Shown here: positions 1-7,146 of the stretch, piece after piece
Layout: each line of letters begins with the position of its first letter
How positions within the stretch are numbered: the first letter of the stretch is position 1
Origin: Chloroflexota bacterium
GTDB lineage: Bacteria; Chloroflexota; Limnocylindria; Limnocylindrales; CSP1-4
Assembly (NCBI GenBank): GCA_025935655.1
Contig: JAICUV010000107.1
Location: 1 to 10,510, forward strand
DNA length: 10,510 bases
Direction of reading: 5' to 3'
Translations under genes and position numbers: made by a program
Notes under the pieces: generated by a model
Seen by the model: only the letters and a program-made list of their open reading frames with translations
What the model was told of the DNA's origin: nothing
Database searches by the model: none

Positions 1-1017
1 CCGTTCGTCCGGCTCCTCCTCGCCGCGCTCCTCGCGGGCGCCGGCGCGATCCTCGTCCTCGTCGGCCTGACGAGCATCGTCCGGCCCGCACCGTCCGCGA
101 CCGGATCGCCCGGCGGATCGGCACCCGCCACGGCAGGCGCATCGCCCTCCGCCGTGCCCTCCGCGTCCGTCCCCACCGGCACCGAGCCCGCGGGAGGCAG
201 CCCGACGCCGATCCCCGCCGAGGTCATCCTCCTCGGGGCCGGCGACATCGGGCGCTGCGACGGCACCGACGACGAGCGAACGGCGGCCATGATCGAGGCG
301 CGTGACGGGATCGTGTTCACGCTCGGCGACAACGCCTACGAGCGCGGGAGCGACGCGGAGTACCGGGACTGCTTCGGCCCGTCGTGGGGTCGCCTGCGGG
401 ACCGGATCGGCTTCCCCGTGCCCGGCAACCACGACTGGGAGACGGACAACGCCGCCGGGTATCGCGACTACTTCGGTGCGGCCGCCGTCCACGACGGCAA
501 CACCTGGTACTCCGCGGACGTGGGCACGTGGCACGTGGTGGTGCTCGACTCCACGTGCACGAAGGTGCCCGGCGGCTGCGGCGCCGACTCGCCCCAGGTC
601 AGGTGGCTTGTGGCCGACCTCGCCGCGAGCTCCGCCCGGTGCACGCTCGCGCTGTTCCACCATCCGCGGTTCAGCAGCGGCTACCACGGCAACGACCCCG
701 CGGTGGCGCCCCTGTGGGACGCGCTCTACGCGGGCGGCGCCGACCTCGTCGTCAACGGCCACGAGCACAGCTACGAGCGGTTCGGACCACAGGACCCGTC
801 CGGCGCCGCCGATGACGCTCGCGGCATCACCGAGCTCATCGTCGGCACGGGCGGTGCGAGCCTCCGCGACTTCGGCACGCCGGAGCCCAACAGCCGGGTC
901 CGGTCGTCCCTCGCGCACGGCGTGCTGTCGCTCACCCTCCGGGCCTCCGGGTGGAGCTGGGCCTTCACGTCGGTGGACGGCACGTTCTCGGACTTCGGGT
1001 CCGGGAGCTGTCACTGA
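1..1017 (+). CDS. Exported metallophosphoesterase (calcineurin-like / purple acid phosphatase-like), 5'-truncated by the window edge
   Basis: The reading frame is open from the first base, so the start lies upstream; 338 residues are visible. Visible residues ~2-27 are a hydrophobic segment, either a signal peptide or a membrane anchor. A low-complexity Ala/Ser/Pro/Gly/Thr linker runs to about residue 72. The catalytic domain then shows the full metallophosphatase motif series: GAGDIG (Asp82), GDNAY (Asp110, Asn111), PGNHDW (Asn143, His144), HHP (His220-221) and NGHEHSYER (His254, His256). In this family (Pfam Metallophos) these residues hold a dinuclear metal centre that hydrolyses phosphomonoesters or diesters. 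Six cysteines, including the GSGSCH tail, would suit disulfides in an extracytoplasmic protein. Inference: a secreted or membrane-anchored phosphatase, perhaps for phosphate scavenging; the substrate cannot be read from sequence. The GTG at 154 is not the true start because it would remove the export segment. hisN follows 40 nt downstream on the same strand. Confidence 0.88.
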   Translation, partial: PFVRLLLAALLAGAGAILVLVGLTSIVRPAPSATGSPGGSAPATAGASPSAVPSASVPTGTEPAGGSPTPIPAEVILLGAGDIGRCDGTDDERTAAMIEARDGIVFTLGDNAYERGSDAEYRDCFGPSWGRLRDRIGFPVPGNHDWETDNAAGYRDYFGAAAVHDGNTWYSADVGTWHVVVLDSTCTKVPGGCGADSPQVRWLVADLAASSARCTLALFHHPRFSSGYHGNDPAVAPLWDALYAGGADLVVNGHEHSYERFGPQDPSGAADDARGITELIVGTGGASLRDFGTPEPNSRVRSSLAHGVLSLTLRASGWSWAFTSVDGTFSDFGSGSCH

Positions 1018-1057
1018 CGCCCCGCGGCAGGCGGGCCGGGCACGGCATCATGGCGCG

Positions 1058-1894
1058 ATGACGACTGCCGACTACGGGCCCGAGTGGTCCGCCTCGCTCG
1101 CCCGCGTCCCGGAGCCGATCCTCCGCGAGTGGCTCGACTTCGCGCTCGACACCTGTGACGCCGCCGACGCCATCGCCATGACCCACTTCCGGCGCGACCT
1201 CGACCTCGAGCGCAAGCCCGATCGCACCTTCGTCACGATCGCGGACCAGGGCATCGAGCGGGCGCTCCGCGACCGCATCCTCGCGCGCTATCCGGATCAC
1301 GGGATCGTGGGTGAGGAGTACGGGGTGGAGGCCGGCTCCGCCGGGACGCGCTGGATCATCGACCCCATCGACGCGACCCACAACTACATCCGGGGCGTGC
1401 CGCTGTTCGGCACGCTCATCGGCATCGAGCACGACGGCGAGCTCCAGGTGGGTGTCATCTCGGCGCCCGCGATCCGGGAGCGCTGGTACGCGTACCGCGG
1501 CGGCGGCGCCTGGAACCGCGGGCTGGACGGCGAGCGCCGGATCCACGTCTCGCGGGTCGCGGCCATCGAGGACGCGCAGCTGCTCTACGGGTCGCGCCGG
1601 GACACCGTGGCCTCGGGGCTCATGCCGGGCTTCGACGCGCTGATCGAGGGGTGCTGGCGCGAGCGCGGGTTCGGCGACTTCTGGGGCTACTCGCTGGTGG
1701 CCGAGGGCGCCGCGGAGGCGATGCTCGAGGTGGAGATGAAGGTCTGGGACCTCGCGGGACCGCTCGTCGTCATCGAGGAGGCCGGCGGCAGGGTCACCGA
1801 CGTCGACGGGGTGCGCCGCTTCGACGCCCCGTCCTTCGTGGGCTCCAACGGCGTCCTGCACGACGAGATCCTGCGGCGCCTCCGCGAGGGATAG
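1058..1894 (+). CDS. hisN: Histidinol-phosphatase-like enzyme of the inositol monophosphatase family
   Basis: This 278-residue protein has the usual length for the Mg-dependent, Li-sensitive phosphatase fold. Metal-site motifs are present: GEEYG (Glu86-Glu87), DPIDATHNY (Asp102, Asp105, Thr107) and KVWDLAGP (Asp231). IRGVPLFGTLIG (111-122) right after the DPID motif is more typical of HisN (histidinol phosphate to histidinol, penultimate step of histidine synthesis) than of SuhB/IMPase or CysQ. The usual DPIDGT has Ala106 in place of Gly. The ATG at 1058 is chosen because the family fold begins soon after it; the ATG at 1050 runs into TGA after two codons. The same frame stays open upstream through the phosphoesterase gene, but that stretch is Arg/Ser/Thr-rich shadow translation. 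No Shine-Dalgarno sequence is visible. No other his gene is in the window, so specificity rests on family resemblance; a generic inositol-phosphate phosphatase is the main alternative. Confidence 0.8.
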   Translation: MTTADYGPEWSASLARVPEPILREWLDFALDTCDAADAIAMTHFRRDLDLERKPDRTFVTIADQGIERALRDRILARYPDHGIVGEEYGVEAGSAGTRWIIDPIDATHNYIRGVPLFGTLIGIEHDGELQVGVISAPAIRERWYAYRGGGAWNRGLDGERRIHVSRVAAIEDAQLLYGSRRDTVASGLMPGFDALIEGCWRERGFGDFWGYSLVAEGAAEAMLEVEMKVWDLAGPLVVIEEAGGRVTDVDGVRRFDAPSFVGSNGVLHDEILRRLREG

Positions 1895-1910
1895 CCCCCG
1901 GGCCACGGCG

Positions 1911-2680
1911 TCACCGCCGGCGCGGGCTCCAGGTCGCGAACGTCCAGCCCAGCGCGACGACCGCGGCCGCGACGAGGAGCCCGAGGAGGAAGTCGTCCTC
2001 CGCCAGGCCCCACGCGACCGCCCCGATGACGCCGGCCGCCGCGACGACGCCGACGAGCCCGCGCCGCATGATCCGCGTGCCGGGCGGCACGTAGCCGTCC
2101 TGGAGCGCCGCGACCCGGTCCGTCCGAGCCTGCTCCGCGGCCGCCGCCCAGTCCGCCTCGGTGGGCGCACCCGCGAGGTCGCCACGGTTCCGCCGGGCGC
2201 CTCCGCGTCCCTCGCGAGGTCCGCCCACGCGTGGTCGTCGAGGATCGCCACCCGGGAGCCCAGGAGGTGCAGCCCCGGCCGGGCGAGCGCCCGCGCGTCC
2301 TCGGGCTCGAGACGATCCTGCATGACCGCCACCGCCACGAGGTCGCGGAGCGCCGTCACGACCGCCGCCTGGTCCTCGACGCGGGCGGAGCCGGTCGGGT
2401 TGATGCCGTACGGGTAGGGACGGATGTCCGCGAAGCGCGCCAGGATCGCGTTCGCCAGGGCTGCACGCGCGTCGTCGAGGAGCGGTCGTCGCCCGGCACC
2501 GTCGGCCAGCCGCTCGAGCGCCTCGATCCGGGCGTCCCGGTCGTCGAGGTCGACCGGTGGCACGGGGATCTCGTTGAGGTCGGACGGGGAGAGCCGGTCC
2601 ACGGCCCGGTAGACGGCCTCGACCCGGGCGCGCGCCGCATGCTCGCCGGGGCAGGACAGCCTGCCCGTCCGCGCGTCCAC
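1911..2680 (-). pseudogene. Hypothetical membrane protein, reading frame broken by an apparent single-base loss near 2195
   Basis: A natural-looking sequence starts at GTG 2680 and reads to about 2195. It is helical and acidic, with segments such as RVEAVYRAVDRLSPSDLNEIP and LARFADIRPYPYGINPTGS. The frame then turns Arg/Ser-rich. A convincing continuation appears in the frame one base back: GDLAGAPTEADW, then two hydrophobic helices (RGLVGVVAAAGVIGAVAWGL and FLLGLLVAAAVVALGWTFATW), ending at TGA 1911-1913. The span is 770 nt; one extra base gives 257 whole codons (256 residues), which supports one damaged gene rather than two. I do not recognise the family. The shape is a cytoplasmic helical domain plus a C-terminal two-helix membrane anchor. 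It follows the aminotransferase gene by 23 nt and is probably the last gene of the pot operon. A sequencing error, a true mutation or -1 frameshifting would all fit. The GTG at 2228 could start a separate 105-residue protein, but its first ~17 residues look like shadow translation. Confidence 0.6.
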
Positions 2681-2703
2681 GCTCTACCCCCGGGGCGTGT
2701 TCG

Positions 2704-4029
2704 TCAGGCGCCCGCGGCGTCGAGCGCCTCGGCGATGATCACCAGCGCCTGGTCGACCTCCTCCGCGGTGGTGACGAGCGGCGGGATGATCCGGATGACG
2801 TTCACGTACGTGCCCGCGGTGAGCAGCAGCAGGTTGCGCGCGAAGCATTCCTGCTGGACGCGCTTCGTCAGGGCGGGGTCGGGGGTTCGTCCGTCGCCCT
2901 CGCCGGGCCTGACGAACTCGATCGCCACCATGAGCCCCAGGCCGCGGACGTCGCCCATCGAGGGATGGGTCGCCGCGAGTCGCCGGAGCCCGTCGAGGAA
3001 CTGCGCGCCGCGCTCGCGCGCGTTCTGCACCAGGCCCTCGTCCTCGATGACGTCCAGCGTCGCGTTCGCCGCGGCGCACGAGACCGCGTTGCCGCCGTAC
3101 GTCCCGCCGTGGGAGCCGGGCGGGAGGCGGTCCATGAGCTCCTTCTTCGCCAGGATCCCGGACAGCGGCATCCCCGACGCGATTCCCTTGGCCATGACGA
3201 CGATGTCGGGGTCCACGTCCCAGTGGCGCACGGCGAACAGCTCGCCGGTCCGGCCGAAGCCCGTCTGGACCTCGTCGGCAACGAGCAGGATCCCGTGCTC
3301 CCGGGTGATCTCCCGGAGCCGCGGCAGGAACGCCGGCGGCGGCACGAGGTAGCCGCCCTCGCCGATGACCGGCTCCACGATGATCGCGGCGACCTTGTCC
3401 GGGTACACGAGCTGGTGGAACAGCAGGTCCAGCTGCGCCTCCCAGTCGCAGGTGCACTCGGCGGGATCGTGCGCGCCACCGACGGCGCGGTAGCAGTACG
3501 GGTAGGCCGCGTGGTAGATCGAGCCGGGCAGCGGCTCGAAGGCGCCGCGGTACACATCCTTCGCGGCGGTGAGCGCCATCGCCTGCGCGGTCCGCCCGTG
3601 GAACCCGTAGCGGAAGGCGATGACCGCCGGCCGGCCGGTCGCGACGCGCGCGAGCTTGACCGCGGCCTCCACCGCCTCGGCGCCCGAGTTGGCGAGGAAC
3701 GCCGACCACGGCCCGTTGGGGAGGAGGCCGGCGAGCCGCTCGTACAGCCGGAGCCCGGGCTCGTGGTAGACGATGTTCTGCTGGCCGTGGAGCAGCCTGG
3801 CGGCCTGCGCCTGGACCGCCGCGACCACGCGCGGGTGCGCATGGCCGGTGTTGGTGACCCCGATCCCGGACGTGTAGTCGAGGTACCGCTCGCCCTCGGG
3901 CGTCACCAGCCAGGATCCCTCGCCATGGTCCACGACGAGGTTCGTGATCCGGCTCCAGACCGGGGGCACGACCGAGCGGTCGGGGAGGGGCGCGGACGTG
4001 CTGCCGGGGGCCGGTGCGATGTCGACCAT
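2704..4029 (-). CDS. Class-III PLP aminotransferase, GabT / putrescine aminotransferase-like
   Basis: The product is a 441-residue fold-type I, class-III aminotransferase of normal family length. Visible motifs are SGAEA (115-119, PLP phosphate site), GFHGRT (142-147), IIVEPVIGEGG (216-226), ADEVQTGFGRTG (251-262, Asp252 contacting the pyridine nitrogen), MAKGIASG with the Schiff-base Lys281, and GGTYGGN (308-314, Thr310). It would move an omega-amino group to 2-oxoglutarate in the cytoplasm. The start at 4029 is preferred over 4098 because AAGGAG (4035-4040) lies 5 nt upstream and the extra N-terminal residues are low complexity and overlap potC. The gene follows the polyamine-type transporter by 46 nt, so putrescine, 4-aminobutyrate or a related omega-amine is the likely substrate. 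Ornithine, acetylornithine or lysine remain possible, since the class does not reveal its substrate by motif. The Cys-bearing stretch PYCYR (177-181) with CTC (192-194) belongs to a subset of these enzymes. Confidence 0.88.
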   Translation of the reverse strand: MVDIAPAPGSTSAPLPDRSVVPPVWSRITNLVVDHGEGSWLVTPEGERYLDYTSGIGVTNTGHAHPRVVAAVQAQAARLLHGQQNIVYHEPGLRLYERLAGLLPNGPWSAFLANSGAEAVEAAVKLARVATGRPAVIAFRYGFHGRTAQAMALTAAKDVYRGAFEPLPGSIYHAAYPYCYRAVGGAHDPAECTCDWEAQLDLLFHQLVYPDKVAAIIVEPVIGEGGYLVPPPAFLPRLREITREHGILLVADEVQTGFGRTGELFAVRHWDVDPDIVVMAKGIASGMPLSGILAKKELMDRLPPGSHGGTYGGNAVSCAAANATLDVIEDEGLVQNARERGAQFLDGLRRLAATHPSMGDVRGLGLMVAIEFVRPGEGDGRTPDPALTKRVQQECFARNLLLLTAGTYVNVIRIIPPLVTTAEEVDQALVIIAEALDAAGA

Positions 4030-4034
4030 CGGAT

Positions 4035-4040
4035 CTCCTT
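4035..4040 (-). promoter_or_regulatory. Strong Shine-Dalgarno sequence for the aminotransferase gene
   Basis: On the minus strand AAGGAG sits 5 nt before the ATG at 4029. It is the clearest ribosome-binding site in the window and fixes this start over the in-frame alternative at 4098. The neighbouring potB start lacks any comparable site. Confidence 0.8.
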
Positions 4041-4041
4041 G

Positions 4042-4062
4042 GCCGCCCGCGGCGGGGGCGGC
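4042..4062 (-). promoter_or_regulatory. Intercistronic GC hairpin between potC and the aminotransferase gene
   Basis: GCCGCCC (4042-4048) and GGGCGGC (4056-4062) pair perfectly over 7 bp around a 7-base loop. The hairpin lies between the potC stop codon (4076-4078) and the Shine-Dalgarno sequence (4035-4040), leaving one base between stem and Shine-Dalgarno. No T tract follows, so it is not a classical intrinsic terminator. It could protect or process the upstream mRNA, or tune translation of the aminotransferase. In DNA this GC-rich, chance hairpins of this size do occur. Confidence 0.35.
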
Positions 4063-4075
4063 GATGCCGCTGATG

Positions 4076-4963
4076 CTAGCGGAGTCGGGGGATGCCACCC
4101 GATCGGAGGGACGAGATCAGCACCAGGCCGACCGCGCCCAGGAAGACCATCGAGCCCACCACGTTGATCTGGACCGGCAGCGCGTTGCGCTGGATCGAGT
4201 ACACCCAGATCGGGAACGTGTTGGTGGTACCCGAGACGAAGTTCGTGATCACGAAGTCGTCGATCGACAGGCTGAACGCGAGCAGCGCCGCCGCGACGAT
4301 CCCCGGCAGGATGAGCGGAAAGGTCACCTTCCAGAACGTCGTGAGCTCGTCCGCGCCGAGGTCCATCGCGGCCTCCTCCAGGCGCCGGTCGAAGCCCTGG
4401 ACGCGAGCCTTCACGGTCACCACGACGAAGCTGATGTTGAACATGATGTGTGCGATGAGGATCGTCTGGAACCCGGTGGGGTAGAGGAGCGGGACGCCTC
4501 CCGCGAGCGGCGGCAGCGCCGTCGCGACGAACAGCGTCAGCAGGCTCGCGCCCATGACGATCTCGGGCGTGGCCATCGGCAGGAAGATGAGGCCGTTGAG
4601 CGTGCCCCGCCCCCGGAACCGGTAGCGCGTCAGCGCGAGGGCGATCAGGGTGCCGAGGATCGTGGCGAAGATCGTCGCGAGGACCGCGATCACCAGGCTC
4701 GTGACCACCGCCTCGGGAAGCCCGGGCCAGTCGAACGGGTGCAGCCAGCCCTCGAGCGAGAACTCGTTCCAGGCGTAGTTGAACTTGCCCTCGGGCTTGT
4801 TGAACGAGAACACGATCATCACGGCGATCGGGATCAGCAGGTAGCCGATCGCGAACAGCGTGAACAACGGCAGCAGATAGCGGTCGATGCGCTGCCACAG
4901 CGGCTGCCGCGGGCGGACGAGGTCAGCCGGGTCCGGGGGGAGGAACGGCGCGTCGGTGACCAT
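4076..4963 (-). CDS. potC: Spermidine/putrescine-type ABC transporter, permease PotC
   Basis: This is a 295-residue inner-membrane permease of the binding-protein-dependent family. It has a polar N-terminus (1-27), a first membrane helix at ~30-54 (LFTLFAIGYLLIPIAVMIV), further helices at ~86-112, 122-150, 166-186, 216-236 and 266-286, and the EAA loop at 197-221. In that loop EEAAMDLGADE is followed by KVTFPLILPG, which docks on the ATPase. FSFN after helix 1 and SIDDFVITNFVSG (233-245) are typical of PotC/YdcV proteins. The start ATG (4961-4963) shares one base with the TGA of potB (TGATG), so translation is probably coupled and the two permeases are made in equal amounts. It pairs with PotB to form the membrane channel. 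The substrate could be spermidine, putrescine or another amino compound; homologues also carry mannopine or other opines. Confidence 0.92.
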   Translation of the reverse strand: MVTDAPFLPPDPADLVRPRQPLWQRIDRYLLPLFTLFAIGYLLIPIAVMIVFSFNKPEGKFNYAWNEFSLEGWLHPFDWPGLPEAVVTSLVIAVLATIFATILGTLIALALTRYRFRGRGTLNGLIFLPMATPEIVMGASLLTLFVATALPPLAGGVPLLYPTGFQTILIAHIMFNISFVVVTVKARVQGFDRRLEEAAMDLGADELTTFWKVTFPLILPGIVAAALLAFSLSIDDFVITNFVSGTTNTFPIWVYSIQRNALPVQINVVGSMVFLGAVGLVLISSLRSGGIPRLR

Positions 4964-5859
4964 CAGCCGGTGAGCTGCTCGGTGCCGAGGGCGCGCGCGT
5001 AGATCGCCACGGCCACCAGGATCGCGGCCATGAGGATGAACGAGAGCGCGGAGCCCACCGGGTAGTCGTTCTGGATCAGCAGCCGGTTCTGGATGACGTT
5101 GCCGATCATGCGCGTCTGCGGGTTGCCCAGCAGCTCGGCGTTGATGTAGTCGCCCATCGCCGGGATGAACGTGAGCAGCGAGCCCGCGAACACGCCCGGA
5201 AGCGCGAGCGGGAAGGTGACCCTGCGGAATGCCTCCCAGCGGCCGGCGTACAGGTCGGCGGCGGCCTCGATGAGCCGCGGGTCGATCTTCTCCAGGGCCA
5301 CGTACAGGGGCAGGATCATGAACGGCAGGAAGTTGTAGGTCAGCCCCGCGGTCTGCGCGACGGGCGTGCCCAGGAGGCTGAACCCGCCGGGCAGGATCCC
5401 CAGCGTGTGCTTGAGCGGCCCCAGGATCGGTCCTTCGTCACCCAGCAGGATCTTCCAGCTGATGGTGCGGATCAGGAAGCTCGTGAAGAACGGCGCGATG
5501 ACGAGGAACAGGATCAGGTTCTTGTAGCGGCCGCCGCGGAGCGCGATCGAGTACGCCACCGGGAACCCGATGAGGAACGCGAACAGCGTGGCGAGGCCGC
5601 CGTAGAGGATCGAGTTGAAGAACTGCTTGCCGAACTTCGTCAGCGCCTCGACGTACGCGTCGGCCGACAGCGTCATCGTGAACCCGGTCTCGATGGAGCC
5701 CGTCGAGATCGAGTACGTGAACATCTGGATGACGGGCAGCACGTAGAACACGAGCAGCCACAGCAGGCCGGGCGCCAGCAGCAGCCACGGGACGGCCTTG
5801 TTGAACCGGCGCCGAAGGGTCGGCTTCGACGCAGGGGCCGGGGTGGCTGCTGCCGTCAT
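4963..5859 (-). CDS. potB: Spermidine/putrescine-type ABC transporter, permease PotB
   Basis: This 298-residue permease has an Arg/Lys-rich N-terminus (KPTLRRRFNK), a first helix at ~23-47 (WLLLAPGLLWLLVFYVLPV), a large external loop, and a further five helices. LRGGRYKNLILFLVIAPFF and SFLIRTISWKILL are characteristic of PotB-like proteins. The EAA loop (198-222) reads EAAADLYAGRWEAF then RRVTFPLALPG. Tyr204 occupies the position of the usual conserved glycine; I believe this variant occurs in some PotB relatives, but that is from memory. The ATG at 5859 lies 20 nt after the potD stop with no recognisable Shine-Dalgarno sequence, so translation may depend on ribosomes arriving from potD. Its stop overlaps the potC start by one base. 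Confidence 0.92.
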   Translation of the reverse strand: MTAAATPAPASKPTLRRRFNKAVPWLLLAPGLLWLLVFYVLPVIQMFTYSISTGSIETGFTMTLSADAYVEALTKFGKQFFNSILYGGLATLFAFLIGFPVAYSIALRGGRYKNLILFLVIAPFFTSFLIRTISWKILLGDEGPILGPLKHTLGILPGGFSLLGTPVAQTAGLTYNFLPFMILPLYVALEKIDPRLIEAAADLYAGRWEAFRRVTFPLALPGVFAGSLLTFIPAMGDYINAELLGNPQTRMIGNVIQNRLLIQNDYPVGSALSFILMAAILVAVAIYARALGTEQLTG

Positions 5860-5879
5860 CGGAGGTTCGGGATCGCCCG

Positions 5880-7139
5880 CTAGAGGCCGGACAGGGTGGC
5901 GAACAGGTCGTTCATCGTGGATTCCTGCTCATCGCTCAGGGCCTGGAAGCTGTGCTGCTTGGCGATGGTCGCCGCGTCGGGGAACAGCAGCGGGTTCGTC
6001 GCCGCCGACTCGTCAAGCGCCTTGATCTCGTCCGCGGCGCCCTTGACCGGCGAGACGTAGTAGACGTAGGCGGCGATCTGTGCGGCGACCTTGGGGTCGT
6101 AGACGTAGTTCATCATCAGCTCGGCCGTGTACTTGTTGGCCGCGCCCTTCGGGATGAGCATGTTGTCGGTCCAGATCAGCACGCCCTCCTCGGGCACGAT
6201 GAACCGGTCGTCCTCGCCGCCCGACGAGGCGAGGTCGCCGGACCACACCATCGCCGCCCAGACCTTCTTCTGCGCGAAGTCCTGGAGGTACTCGTTGCCG
6301 GTGAAGCGGAGGCCCTTGTCCACGAGCGGCTGGATGTCGTCGGCCACCTTCTGGAGGTCGTCGGTGGTGACGGTCTCCGGGTTCGCGTCGATGCCCAGCT
6401 TGAGCAGCGCGAGCCCGAACGTGTCACGCGCCTCGGTCAGGAACGTCAGCTTGTCGGCCGGGATGTTCCACAGGTCGGCGATCTTGGTGGGCTCGGCGAT
6501 GTTGTTCTCGGTCAGGGTCTTCACGTTGTAGCCGACGCCGGTCATCCCGGACTGCCACGGGTAGTGGTAGTCCATGTTGGGATCCCACGGGTAGCCCTTG
6601 AGCGAGTCCGCGACGTTCGCGACGCAGTTGGGCACGGACGACTGGTCGATCTTCTCGGCCCAGCCGTTGGTGACGATCTTGGATGCCATCCAGTCCGTGA
6701 GGACCATGAGGTCCCAGCCGGTGGCGAGGCCGGCGACGAGCGCCGGCTTGATCGTCTCGACGAACGCGTTGTTGTCGCCGATCTTCTCCTGGTAGTCGAC
6801 CTTGACGCCGTACTGCTTCTGGAAGTCCTCCAGCGTCGGCGAGGAGCCGGGCGCGTACGCACCCTCGTCGCCCGCCTTGCCCGCGAGGTCGATGTAGGCG
6901 GGCCAGTTCGCGAACATCAGGGGGCCCGTCGGGGAGGGGACCGGGGTGGGCTCGGCGGGGGTCGCCGACGCTCCGGCCACGGCCGACGACGACGGCGCGG
7001 CGCTCGCCGCCGCGGAGGCGGACGGGCTCGCGCCGGTCTTCGTGCCGGTGCACGCGGCGATGAACGTCGCGACGCCGCCGAGGGCGGCGCCCTTGAGGAC
7101 CGTGCGGCGGGAGACGGGGGCGGCGGACAGGTCTGTCAT
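5880..7139 (-). CDS. potD: Spermidine/putrescine-type ABC transporter, substrate-binding lipoprotein PotD with Tat signal
   Basis: The product is a 419-residue extracytoplasmic binding protein. Residues 1-30 form a twin-arginine signal (SRRTVLKG, Arg11-Arg12) ending in the lipobox IAAC, so Cys30 is the likely lipidated residue. Residues 31-71 are a Ser/Ala/Pro/Thr linker. The mature domain opens with LMFANWPAYIDL, matching the first strand of PotD-like proteins, and contains TGWDLMVLTDWMASKI, MDYHYPWQSGMTGVGYN and a C-terminal region with AANKYTAELMMNYVYDP, as expected for this periplasmic-binding fold. The start at 7139 is chosen over upstream in-frame codons because it gives the signal peptide immediately and has GAGGAG just upstream, at the potA stop. 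It lies 7 nt after potA. It delivers substrate to PotB/PotC; polyamine specificity is inferred from family, and the acidic binding residues cannot be confirmed without alignment. Confidence 0.92.
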   Translation of the reverse strand: MTDLSAAPVSRRTVLKGAALGGVATFIAACTGTKTGASPSASAAASAAPSSSAVAGASATPAEPTPVPSPTGPLMFANWPAYIDLAGKAGDEGAYAPGSSPTLEDFQKQYGVKVDYQEKIGDNNAFVETIKPALVAGLATGWDLMVLTDWMASKIVTNGWAEKIDQSSVPNCVANVADSLKGYPWDPNMDYHYPWQSGMTGVGYNVKTLTENNIAEPTKIADLWNIPADKLTFLTEARDTFGLALLKLGIDANPETVTTDDLQKVADDIQPLVDKGLRFTGNEYLQDFAQKKVWAAMVWSGDLASSGGEDDRFIVPEEGVLIWTDNMLIPKGAANKYTAELMMNYVYDPKVAAQIAAYVYYVSPVKGAADEIKALDESAATNPLLFPDAATIAKQHSFQALSDEQESTMNDLFATLSGL

Positions 7140-7146
7140 GTGCTCC

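Noticed and set aside
1020..1037. Small GC hairpin just after the phosphoesterase stop
   Set aside because: Only about 5 bp of stem and no T tract; not distinguishable from background.
302..1057. An open frame that extends hisN upstream for about 250 codons through the phosphoesterase gene
   Set aside because: The extra translation is Arg/Ser/Thr/Pro-rich shadow of a well-conserved gene in another frame; high GC makes stop codons rare.
1906..1919. CGGCG-tcac-CGCCG hairpin between the convergent hisN and membrane-protein genes
   Set aside because: A 5-bp stem without a T tract is expected by chance at this GC content, so it is not called a terminator.
965..2190. Continuation of the 2680 reading frame antisense to hisN, giving a 571-codon open frame
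   Set aside because: After about 2195 the composition becomes shadow-like, while the neighbouring frame carries natural membrane helices; the rest overlaps hisN on the other strand.
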